Assembly (NCBI GenBank): GCA_017880265.1 | Contig: JAFJTK010000146.1 | Coordinates: 1-5,311, forward strand | Direction: 5' to 3' | DNA from: Candidatus Pelagibacter sp. | GTDB taxonomy: Bacteria; Pseudomonadota; Alphaproteobacteria; Pelagibacterales; Pelagibacteraceae | DNA: 5,311 nucleotides | Position numbers and translations under genes: made by a program | The notes under the pieces: model-generated | The model's input: the letters and a program-made list of their open reading frames with translations, nothing else | What the model was told of the DNA's origin: nothing | Database searches by the model: none | In this document: in pieces, positions 1 to 5,193 of the stretch | Numbering within the stretch: the first letter of the stretch is position 1 | Layout of the letters: the number at the start of each line of letters is the position of its first letter

Positions 1-429
1 ATATTTTTGATGATACTCTTCTGCTGGACAATAATTTTTTACCAAGGAGGTTTTAGTGACAATTTTTCCTGAAAATTTAATATTTTCCTCTTTAATTACT
101 TTTTCTGAAATTTCTTTTTGTTGATCGTTTAAATAAAAAATTTCACTTCTATACTGAGTTCCAAAATCTGGACCCTGAGAATTTAAAGTTGTTGGGTCAT
201 GAATTTCAAAAAAAAATTTTAAAATTTTTTCATAAGAAATAATTTTTGGGTCAAAGTCTAATTTTACGACTTCAGCATGATTAGTAGTTCCAGTACATAC
301 TTCTTTATATGTTGTTTCACTACTATTGCCTCCACAATAACCTACTTCAGTTTTAACAACTCCATCAAGTTTACTAAACTTAATTTCTGGTCCCCAAAAA
401 CATCCCAAACCTAAAATTGCTATTTCCAT
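1..429 (-). CDS. msrA: Peptide-methionine (S)-S-oxide reductase MsrA, C-terminus cut by window edge
   Basis: Reading the minus strand from the ATG at 429-427 gives 143 codons without a stop, running off the window, so the last few residues are missing. The protein starts MEIAILGLGCFWGPE. GCFWG at residues 9-13 is the MsrA active-site motif, with catalytic Cys10 and the conserved Glu15. Other family signatures are GYCGG (30-34), the HAEVV segment (51-55), HDPTT (78-82), a GTQYRS match (90-95) and AEEYHQKY (136-143). MsrA is a cytoplasmic enzyme that reduces the S-epimer of methionine sulfoxide, free or in proteins, using thioredoxin. Further cysteines at 32, 45 and 134 are possible resolving residues; Cys134 sits in NYCPAEEYHQ where many homologues have Tyr or Phe. 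There is no Shine-Dalgarno sequence before the ATG. The start is supported because the protein begins directly at the first conserved strand. It is transcribed divergently from the transporter gene, 34 bp away. Confidence 0.95.
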   Translation of the reverse strand, partial: MEIAILGLGCFWGPEIKFSKLDGVVKTEVGYCGGNSSETTYKEVCTGTTNHAEVVKLDFDPKIISYEKILKFFFEIHDPTTLNSQGPDFGTQYRSEIFYLNDQQKEISEKVIKEENIKFSGKIVTKTSLVKNYCPAEEYHQKY

Positions 430-434
430 TGATA

Positions 435-460
435 ATTAACTTAATTAATTTAAAGTTAAT
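435..460. repeat. Inverted repeat in the divergent msrA/transporter intergenic gap
   Basis: ATTAACTT at 435-442 and its exact reverse complement AAGTTAAT at 453-460 are separated by 10 bp and fill most of the 34-bp gap between two divergent start codons. The centre-to-centre spacing of 18 bp leaves it ambiguous between a dimeric regulator site and a chance AT-rich palindrome. Both genes' promoters must lie here or inside the opposing coding sequence. No regulator can be named. Confidence 0.35.
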
Positions 461-463
461 CAT

Positions 464-1345
464 ATGTTGTCTAAAAATCAATTGGGCTTTTTTTACATGT
501 TCATTTCAGTATGTGCATTTTCATTAATGGATGTCATAGTTAAGTGGTCTGATGAATATCCAGTTGGAGAAGTGTTATTTTTTAGAGGTTTTTTTGGAAT
601 AATACCTCTTTTATTTCTTATACCTAAAGACAGGTACTTTGATTTTTATAAAACTAATCGACCATTGTTACATTTAAAAAGATGCTTAGCTGGTTTGATT
701 GCATTAATGTCCATATTTATTGCTTTAAGAAATTTGCCTCTTGCAACAGTCGTTAGTATTTCATTTGCTGCTCCAATATTTACAACTATTTTTTCAATTT
801 TTTTATTAAATGAGAAAGTTGGATTTTATAGATGGTTAGCTGTTTTAGTGGGTTTTATTGGGATCATTGTTATTTCAGAACCAGGTTTTAGCTCATTAAA
901 TCTTTATTACATATATCCTATTATTTTTTGTTTAGGTTTATCGTATGTTGCAATTTCAATTAGAAAATTATCTACAACAGAGCCTGTCTGGCTTATTAGT
1001 TTTTTCTTTTCATTTTCTATAATGATTTTAAGTTTTTTTACTTTTTATCAAAATTGGATTATGCCAAATATGATAGATCTAATTCTACTTTCAATGATAG
1101 GAATATTGGGGGGGTTAGCAAATTTATGGTTATCTCAATCTTATAAACTTTCAGAAGTAAGTTTAGTATCTCCACTAAAGTATTTAGCTTTAATTTTTGC
1201 AATAATTTTTGGTTATATAATTTGGGACGAAATACCTACTTCAAAAACCCTAATAGGAGCTTTGTTGGTAATTTTTTCTTCATTTATAATATTTAAAAGA
1301 GAGATGACTTTAAAGAAACGTGTATCGGTTGCAAGACATGAGTAA
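464..1345 (+). CDS. EamA/DMT-superfamily integral membrane transporter
   Basis: The gene encodes a 293-residue, very hydrophobic inner-membrane protein with the usual size and two-fold repeat of the drug/metabolite transporter superfamily: two EamA domains of about five helices each (roughly residues 6-140 and 148-278). Family-like features include the first helix ending in a D(V/I)xxKW-type segment (SLMDVIVKW, 20-28), FFRG (39-42), LPLATVVSISFAAPIF (86-101), the LLNEKVG loop (114-120) with conserved Glu, and the second-repeat counterpart SLVSPLKYLALIFAIIFGYIIWDE (233-256). It ends in a basic tail. Substrates in this superfamily vary widely (amino acids, riboflavin, S-adenosylmethionine, drugs) and cannot be read from the sequence. 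The ATG at 464 fits the start of helix 1; there is no clear Shine-Dalgarno sequence. The stop overlaps the start of the downstream glycosylase gene by 8 bp, so the two are probably co-transcribed. A run of seven G (1108-1114) encodes part of an LGGL turn. Confidence 0.9.
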   Translation: MLSKNQLGFFYMFISVCAFSLMDVIVKWSDEYPVGEVLFFRGFFGIIPLLFLIPKDRYFDFYKTNRPLLHLKRCLAGLIALMSIFIALRNLPLATVVSISFAAPIFTTIFSIFLLNEKVGFYRWLAVLVGFIGIIVISEPGFSSLNLYYIYPIIFCLGLSYVAISIRKLSTTEPVWLISFFFSFSIMILSFFTFYQNWIMPNMIDLILLSMIGILGGLANLWLSQSYKLSEVSLVSPLKYLALIFAIIFGYIIWDEIPTSKTLIGALLVIFSSFIIFKREMTLKKRVSVARHE

Positions 1346-1973
1346 TACCCCTGCATATTGGAATACTGCAAAAAAATATTTATCTAAAAAAGATAAAGTA
1401 ATGTCATCTTTGATTAATAAATATAAATCTCCATCGGAAAAAATTTTAACAACTAGAAAAGATGTTTTTTTTTCACTTTGTAAAAGTATCATTGGACAAC
1501 AAATCAGTGTTGCAGCAGCAAACTCAGTTTTTTTACGATTTAAAAAAAAATGTAAAAATAAAATTAATGCCAAAACAGTTAATAACTTATCATTTGCTCA
1601 ATTAAAATCATGTGGGCTTAGCAAGCAAAAAGTAAAAGGCATTCAAAGTTTATCAAAGCAAATTTTAGACAAATCTTTTAATCCTAGAATTATATCTAAA
1701 ATGTCAGATGAGGATGCGATACTATATCTTTCTCAATTGAGACAAATCGGAAGATGGTCAGCTGAAATGATTTTACTGTTTACATATAATCGATCTAATA
1801 TTTGGCCAGTTCAAGATATAGGTTTATTAAGAGCTATCTCAAAAAATTATAAAAAAAAATATTTACCACCTGAAAGTTATGTAAATTTATTGAATAAAAG
1901 ATTTTCACCATATTGTTCTGTTGCAACTTGGTATCTTTGGAGAAGTATTGATCCAGAACCTATTCAGTACTAA
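1338..1973 (+). CDS. alkA: DNA-3-methyladenine glycosylase (AlkA-type, HhH-GPD superfamily)
   Basis: The 211-residue protein belongs to the helix-hairpin-helix-GPD base-excision repair family. It would remove alkylated bases such as 3-methyladenine from DNA, leaving an abasic site. Visible family elements are SIIGQQIS (50-57) in the N-terminal helical part; the helix-hairpin-helix LRQIGRWSAEM (134-144, matching the usual G-I-G-x-W-T/S-A); the catalytic Asp160 in WPVQDIGLLRA (156-166); and a C-terminal PYCSVATWYLWR (191-202) typical of AlkA-like enzymes. The lysine that marks bifunctional Nth-type enzymes is absent from the hairpin, so a pure glycosylase is expected. It lacks the N-terminal beta domain of E. 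coli AlkA and matches the shorter bacterial forms. The ATG at 1338 is preferred over an in-frame GTG at 1320; it overlaps the transporter stop (ATGAGTAA), suggesting translational coupling. The 3' end overlaps the convergent DUF1330 gene by 14 bp. Confidence 0.9.
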   Translation: MSNTPAYWNTAKKYLSKKDKVMSSLINKYKSPSEKILTTRKDVFFSLCKSIIGQQISVAAANSVFLRFKKKCKNKINAKTVNNLSFAQLKSCGLSKQKVKGIQSLSKQILDKSFNPRIISKMSDEDAILYLSQLRQIGRWSAEMILLFTYNRSNIWPVQDIGLLRAISKNYKKKYLPPESYVNLLNKRFSPYCSVATWYLWRSIDPEPIQY

Positions 1974-2256
1974 ATCCCTCTATTACCTGCATATGTCTTA
2001 CGGTAGTATTTTTTGCAATATCCCATCCAGCTAAATATTCCTTGCTATTATGGCATTCTATAGCCTTTTCATAACTCGGAAACTCCCACACAACTGTTCT
2101 AACAAAATCATCACCTTCAAATGTTTTGTGATTTCCGCCTCTTACTAAAGGAACTCCCCCAAAACTTTTGATAATTGGTGTTACAGTTTCTGCATATCTT
2201 TTTAAATTATCTTGATTTTCAACTTTGACATATAAACTGATCCAATAAGCTTTCAT
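1960..2256 (-). CDS. DUF1330 family protein (small dimeric alpha/beta-barrel fold)
   Basis: This 98-residue soluble protein matches the DUF1330 pattern: MKAYWISLYVKVENQDNLKRY at the start (beta strand then helix), the GG-x-PLVRGG segment (33-41), a central VVWEFPSYEKA (55-65), a Ser-x-EY element (NSKEYLAG, 70-77) and a closing strand around VRHMQVIEGF (86-95). Members have a ferredoxin-like fold related to antibiotic-biosynthesis monooxygenase and YCII-type domains; no biochemical role is established, so none is assigned. The ATG is preceded by a good Shine-Dalgarno sequence (AGGGAGA, minus strand, 2267-2261) four bases upstream, which fixes the start. The gene is divergent from the phosphoribosyltransferase gene across 28 bp (43 bp if that gene starts at 2300). 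Its stop lies inside the last codons of the glycosylase gene on the other strand. Confidence 0.85.
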   Translation of the reverse strand: MKAYWISLYVKVENQDNLKRYAETVTPIIKSFGGVPLVRGGNHKTFEGDDFVRTVVWEFPSYEKAIECHNSKEYLAGWDIAKNTTVRHMQVIEGFSTE

Positions 2257-2284
2257 TATTTCTCCCTTTTAAAATTTTTTAGTT

Positions 2285-2818
2285 ATGATAGTAAAATTCA
2301 TGGCTGACAAATTAATTATCACTTTTGATGAGTATAACAAAATTGTTGAAAAGTTAGCAATCGAGATTCATAAAAAATATAAACCAACAGTTTTAGTTGG
2401 AATAATGAGAGGGGCAGCCCCAATATTAGATATCCTTTCAAGAATATTAAAACTACCAACGGCTTATATCGTTATTCAGAGTTATTCAGGAGAGGGAATG
2501 GAGGATAAACAAGGCCAACTAATGTTTGCAAGAGAAATTAGTTCTTTAGCTGAGAGCAAAGATTACAACAAAGTACTTCTAGTGGACGATCTATCCGATA
2601 CAGGATTAACGCTAAATAAAAGTATAGAGTGGTTAAAAAATTATGGCCCGACTAAAGATTATATAAAAGAAGTTAAAACAGCTTGTTTATGGAAAAAAAA
2701 ATCTTCGACTTTTGAACCAGACTTTTGTCCAATAAGATTAGACACAGACCCATGGATTGTTCAGCCAACCGAACATTACGAAGAGCTATCTATAGAAGAA
2801 ATTATTAAAAGAAATTAA
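2285..2818 (+). CDS. Purine phosphoribosyltransferase (Gpt/Hpt-like, COG2236-type)
   Basis: The 177-residue type I phosphoribosyltransferase carries the PRPP-binding signature VLLVDDLSDTGLTL (residues 97-110) with the paired acidic residues Asp101-Asp102. It also has an N-terminal VGIMRGAAP loop (38-46) equivalent to the VxxSRGG loop of Gpt, a flexible-loop region around SYSGEGMEDKQG (66-77), and a C-terminal TDPWIVQP (154-161) resembling the DTWIEQP purine-binding segment of E. coli Gpt. The likely reaction is purine base (xanthine, guanine or hypoxanthine) plus PRPP to the nucleoside monophosphate; the exact base preference cannot be read. The convergent neighbour is a purine permease, supporting a salvage role. 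Start choice is open: ATG 2285 gives MIVKFMADK, and ATG 2300 gives MADKLIITFDEY, which fits the family N-terminus at least as well. Neither has a Shine-Dalgarno sequence. The gene ends immediately before a hairpin terminator. Confidence 0.88.
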   Translation: MIVKFMADKLIITFDEYNKIVEKLAIEIHKKYKPTVLVGIMRGAAPILDILSRILKLPTAYIVIQSYSGEGMEDKQGQLMFAREISSLAESKDYNKVLLVDDLSDTGLTLNKSIEWLKNYGPTKDYIKEVKTACLWKKKSSTFEPDFCPIRLDTDPWIVQPTEHYEELSIEEIIKRN

Positions 2819-2857
2819 TTAATAGGGCTAGAGTTAACTAGCCCTATTAAATTTTTT
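2819..2857 (+). terminator. Rho-independent terminator between the convergent phosphoribosyltransferase and permease genes
   Basis: A perfect 13-bp stem (2819-2831 with 2838-2850; core AGGGCTAG/CTAGCCCT) with a 6-base AGTTAA loop starts at the base after the phosphoribosyltransferase stop codon. On the + strand it is followed by A then six T (2852-2857), a canonical intrinsic terminator. On the minus strand the stem is followed by a less pure AATTAATTTCTTTT stretch, so it may also stop permease transcripts, with lower efficiency. Confidence 0.9.
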
Positions 2858-2859
2858 AA

Positions 2860-4170
2860 TTAAGCAACTGCAAAGCTTATCACACTTAATATTGCAATAA
2901 TAAATATCGCTGGCGATGTAGATGAAAATTTACCAGTGAATATTTTAATTAAAGCATAGGATACAAATGCTAAAGCAATACCATTACTAATACTGTAGGT
3001 TAAAGGCATTGCAATCATAGCTAAAATTGCTGGAGCAGACTCTCCAATATCGTCCCATTCGATATCAGTGATGTTTCTAACAAATAAAACAGAAACAAAT
3101 AATAAAGCAGCACCATCAATTTGTTTTGGTAAACTAGTTGCTAAAGGAGCAAAAAATATACATGCTAAAAATAACAATCCAATTACAAGAGATGTCATTC
3201 CTGTTCTACCACCAGCTTTTACACCAGCGCCAGACTCTACATAACTTGTAACTGTTGTTGTTCCCATCATTGCACCTGCAACTGTACCAACACTGTCAGA
3301 TAGCATAGCTTTATTGATGTCCTGAAGTTTACCTTGTTTATCAACTTTACCAGCAACGTTTGCAACTGATGTCAACGTTCCCGCAGTATCAAAAAAGTCA
3401 ATAAATAATAATGTAAATATTACTGTAGACATTCCTGCAGTCAGTGCTGCTGATAAATCAAACTCAAAAAGATAAGTCATTGGTGGAGGTGCACTTACAA
3501 GACCATTGAAATTAGCTAATCCTGCAGCCCATGAAATAATACTGAATACTAAAATTCCTATTATAATATTCCCTTTAATTTTCATTTTTTCCATTACAAT
3601 GATTGCAATAAATGTTGCACAACCTAATAAAACTATTGGGTTACTTAAATCCCCAAGCTTTACTAAAGTTACTGGATCATCAACTACGACTTCCATGATC
3701 TGCAATCCAATAATTGCTAAGAATAAACCAATACCTGCACCAATTCCTAACTTTAGACTTTTAGGAATTGAATTTATTAACCAAGCTCTAATAGGTGTAA
3801 GAGATATTATTAAAAACAATACACCAGCAACTAGTACTGCACCTAAAGCCTCTTGAGGTGTGTAGCCCATTCCTGCACAAACTCCAAAAGCAACAAATGC
3901 ATTAATTCCCATTCCTGGTGCAAGTCCAATTGGCCAAGTTTTTCCATAAAAAGCCATTATAAAACATGCAAGTGCTGTTGCTAATATTGTTGCGGTATAT
4001 ACTGCGCCGAAATCAAAGAAACCTTTTTCGGGTCCGGCAAATTCTCCCGATAAGATAAATGGATTTAAAAACATTATGTAAGCCATAGTTAAGAACGTTG
4101 TTGTTCCAGCTACTACTTCAGTTTTAAAATCTGTTTTGTGTTTTTTATAATTGAAATAATTTTCAAGCAT
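2860..4170 (-). CDS. NCS2/AzgA-family purine permease (guanine/hypoxanthine/adenine type)
   Basis: The 436-residue inner-membrane transporter is full length for the AzgA-like branch of the nucleobase-cation symporter-2 family, with about 12-14 membrane segments. Diagnostic motifs are EVVAGTTTFLTMAYIMFLNP (18-37), APGMGINAFVAF (84-95), the FIDFFDTAGTLTSVA segment (256-270), GTTTVTSYVESGAGV (303-317) followed by AGGRTGMTS (319-327), and PLTYSISNGIA (389-399). In E. coli relatives the acidic and NTT/TTT segments bind the purine. Members are proton-coupled importers of adenine, guanine or hypoxanthine; which is used here cannot be decided. The ATG at 4170 has a strong Shine-Dalgarno sequence AGGAGGA (4180-4174, minus strand) only three bases upstream. 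That sequence lies in a small hairpin (see separate entry). The gene faces a purine phosphoribosyltransferase, consistent with uptake followed by salvage. The 126-bp divergent gap before the lipoprotein start holds its promoter, which I could not place. Confidence 0.93.
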   Translation of the reverse strand: MLENYFNYKKHKTDFKTEVVAGTTTFLTMAYIMFLNPFILSGEFAGPEKGFFDFGAVYTATILATALACFIMAFYGKTWPIGLAPGMGINAFVAFGVCAGMGYTPQEALGAVLVAGVLFLIISLTPIRAWLINSIPKSLKLGIGAGIGLFLAIIGLQIMEVVVDDPVTLVKLGDLSNPIVLLGCATFIAIIVMEKMKIKGNIIIGILVFSIISWAAGLANFNGLVSAPPPMTYLFEFDLSAALTAGMSTVIFTLLFIDFFDTAGTLTSVANVAGKVDKQGKLQDINKAMLSDSVGTVAGAMMGTTTVTSYVESGAGVKAGGRTGMTSLVIGLLFLACIFFAPLATSLPKQIDGAALLFVSVLFVRNITDIEWDDIGESAPAILAMIAMPLTYSISNGIALAFVSYALIKIFTGKFSSTSPAIFIIAILSVISFAVA

Positions 4171-4192
4171 TTGTCCTCCTAATAATGGACAA
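4171..4192 (-). promoter_or_regulatory. Hairpin enclosing the permease Shine-Dalgarno sequence
   Basis: On the minus strand TTGTCC (4192-4187) and GGACAA (4176-4171) form a 6-bp stem with the 10-base loop ATTATTAGGA. The ribosome-binding AGGAGGA is split between loop and stem, and the stem ends directly against the ATG. Folding would compete with ribosome binding, so this could tune translation. It is small and may be coincidental; no known riboswitch class was recognised in the short leader. Confidence 0.4.
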
Positions 4193-4235
4193 TTATTTGA
4201 TTCTATTAAAAAATACTCTTTAAAACTGAGATTTA

Positions 4236-4265
4236 TTCACAAATTTCAACTTAGAAGTTTATATT
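4236..4265 (+). promoter_or_regulatory. Possible sigma-70-type promoter for the lipoprotein gene
   Basis: TTCACA (4236-4241) is one base off the -35 consensus and TATATT (4260-4265) is one base off the -10 consensus, with an 18-bp spacer. Transcription would begin near 4272, giving a leader of about 25 bases before the ATG at 4297. AT-rich DNA throws up such matches easily, hence the low score. Confidence 0.3.
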
Positions 4266-4296
4266 TATGCCATAATTGAGTTGTTATTATCTATTT

Positions 4297-4602
4297 ATGG
4301 GAAAATTAAATTTATTTTTTTTAACATCTGTTCTGATTTTAATGTTCACTGGCTGTCAGACAATTAAAGAAAAGACAGACTCAATTGTTGAAAAAGAAAA
4401 TGAAAAGTTGAGTAAGTATATTAGTAAACCAGCAAGTGTTTTACAAATGGATTTAGGAAAACCAGATGAAGATTTCAAAAACGCAAAAGGAAATTTTGAG
4501 TTTATCTATAATACTAAAAAATATGGAATACCTTGTGAGAGAAGATTCGAGATTAATCCTGATAAAATTGTAATTGGGTTTGTATCTAATGGATGTTTCT
4601 AA
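4297..4602 (+). CDS. Small predicted lipoprotein of unknown function
   Basis: From the ATG at 4297 the protein has 101 residues: a short basic start (MGK), a hydrophobic stretch (residues 4-18) and a lipobox-like MFTGC with Cys20, so it looks like a signal-peptidase II substrate anchored by lipid in the inner or outer membrane. The mature part (about 82 residues) opens with a charged, probably helical segment (KEKTDSIVEKENEKLSK, 24-40) and then a compact domain, VLQMDLGKPDEDF through IVIGFVSNGCF. Cys80 and Cys100 could form a periplasmic disulfide. The LGKPD turn followed by paired strands is loosely like small SmpA/BamE-type lipoproteins, but I would not assign that family. An upstream TTG at 4276 would extend the protein by seven residues and spoil the signal-peptide start, so the ATG is preferred. 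The gene is divergent from the permease and convergent with hsp20. Confidence 0.75.
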   Translation: MGKLNLFFLTSVLILMFTGCQTIKEKTDSIVEKENEKLSKYISKPASVLQMDLGKPDEDFKNAKGNFEFIYNTKKYGIPCERRFEINPDKIVIGFVSNGCF

Positions 4603-4606
4603 GAGG

Positions 4607-4635
4607 TACTTGCGAGGAAATAATCCCCGCAAGTA
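4607..4635. terminator. Hairpin between the convergent lipoprotein and hsp20 genes
   Basis: TACTTGCG (4607-4614) pairs perfectly with CGCAAGTA (4628-4635). After one A-C mismatch three more pairs (4616-4618 with 4624-4626) close a 5-base loop. It is the most GC-rich spot of the neighbourhood and sits 4 bp after one stop codon and 9 bp before the other. Neither side has a clean T run, so it may be a weak bidirectional terminator or mainly a 3'-end stabilising hairpin. Confidence 0.6.
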
Positions 4636-4644
4636 AGGTAAAAC

Positions 4645-5091
4645 TTATTTAATTTCTATAAGCTTTTTCTTTTTATGTTCTGGAATTATTCTTTCACAAG
4701 AAATTGTTAAAAGACCATCTCTAAGTTGAGCGCCATTAACTTTTACATCGTCAGCAATGGTAAATGATCTTGCAAATTGTCTTTGTGAGATACCTTTATG
4801 AATAATTTCTCCATCCATATTATTTTCTTCTGATTTATTAACTGGTTTAGTTCTTACAGTTAACAAATTATCTTCAAACTCAACTTCAACATCATTTTTG
4901 TTAAAGCCAGCTAACGCTACTTCAATAGCATAGTTGTCTTTTCCTGTTTTTCTGATGTTGTAGGGTGGATAATTTGACTGCATTGTCAAATTTCCATTTC
5001 CTAACATATTTTCAAATTGATCAAACATGTCGTCAAAACCAATTGAAAATGGTCTTAGTGAGTTAAAGATAGATAGATCCTTACTTGTCAT
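4645..5091 (-). CDS. ibpA: Small heat-shock protein, IbpA/Hsp20 family
   Basis: The 148-residue ATP-independent chaperone would bind unfolding proteins in the cytoplasm and hold them for DnaK/ClpB refolding. The N-terminal arm (1-38, SIFNSLRPFSIGFDDMFDQF) resembles IbpA of proteobacteria. The alpha-crystallin domain (about 39-135) starts at YPPYNI (41-46), contains YAIEVALAGF (54-63), the GISQRQFARSFTIADDV segment (100-116) and the signature A-x-L-x-x-G-L-L (121-128). The C-terminal tail carries the I-x-I anchor (IEI, 145-147) used in oligomer assembly. The length is normal. The start is fixed by the Shine-Dalgarno sequence AAGGAGGA (5103-5096, minus strand) four bases before the ATG. Upstream lie an RpoH-type promoter and a ROSE-like leader (separate entries), so heat regulation at two levels is expected. 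It lies 102 bp after the stop of ptrB on the same strand but appears to have its own promoter. Confidence 0.95.
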   Translation of the reverse strand: MTSKDLSIFNSLRPFSIGFDDMFDQFENMLGNGNLTMQSNYPPYNIRKTGKDNYAIEVALAGFNKNDVEVEFEDNLLTVRTKPVNKSEENNMDGEIIHKGISQRQFARSFTIADDVKVNGAQLRDGLLTISCERIIPEHKKKKLIEIK

Positions 5092-5150
5092 AATATCCTC
5101 CTTTATTGTTAAGCAAGTTTATTTTTGCAAGCCCCATTAGGCGACTTACG
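5092..5150 (-). promoter_or_regulatory. ROSE-like RNA thermometer in the hsp20 5' leader
   Basis: The predicted leader (about 58 bases) folds into two hairpins on the minus strand. Hairpin 1 spans 5149-5127: AAGTC pairs with GGCTT (one T-G wobble), then a bulged G and two C-G pairs close a TAAT loop, extended outward by a G-C pair and a wobble. Hairpin 2 pairs CTTGCTT (5117-5111) with AAGGAGG (5103-5097) across a 7-base AACAATA loop: U-A, U-A, C-G, a G-G opposition, U-A, U-G, C-G. ROSE elements are known from rhizobial and enterobacterial small heat-shock genes and have exactly this U(U/C)GCU motif facing the AGGA of the ribosome-binding site around a non-canonical G-G pair that melts on warming. 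Position (just before an IbpA-type gene), motif and geometry all agree. The leader is shorter than most described ROSE elements. Confidence 0.75.
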
Positions 5151-5156
5151 AAAAAT

Positions 5157-5184
5157 ATATAGGAATTGATTTTAATTTTTCAAG
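5157..5184 (-). promoter_or_regulatory. RpoH (sigma-32) heat-shock promoter of hsp20
   Basis: On the minus strand CTTG (5184-5181) is followed by 17 bases and then CCTATAT (5163-5157). This fits the alphaproteobacterial heat-shock promoter consensus, CTTG-N17/18-CYTATNT, at every defined position. Transcription should start around 5150, directly before the first leader hairpin. The next gene downstream is a small heat-shock protein, a classical RpoH target. Confidence 0.8.
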
Positions 5185-5193
5185 ATTAGAGAA

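Noticed and set aside
1320..1337. GTG start giving a six-residue longer glycosylase
   Set aside because: No Shine-Dalgarno sequence supports it and the ATG at 1338 gives the typical overlap with the preceding stop codon.
1310..1573. Minus-strand open frame of 87 codons over the start of the glycosylase gene
   Set aside because: It lies opposite two well-supported coding genes, has no recognisable domain, and looks like the antisense of AT-rich coding sequence.
3506..3856. Plus-strand open frame of 116 codons inside the permease gene
   Set aside because: It is antisense to the conserved membrane segments of the permease; its composition mirrors that gene and it has no family features.
4285..4290. 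TATTAT as a -10 box for the lipoprotein gene
   Set aside because: It sits six bases before the ATG, leaving essentially no leader, and has no -35 partner at a suitable distance.
4276..4296. TTG start giving a seven-residue longer lipoprotein
   Set aside because: It would place a non-basic extension before an otherwise normal MGK signal-peptide start.
4171..4296. Purine or other known riboswitch in the permease leader
   Set aside because: The gap is short and I see no three-way-junction purine aptamer core or other familiar riboswitch motif, only the small hairpin at the ribosome-binding site.
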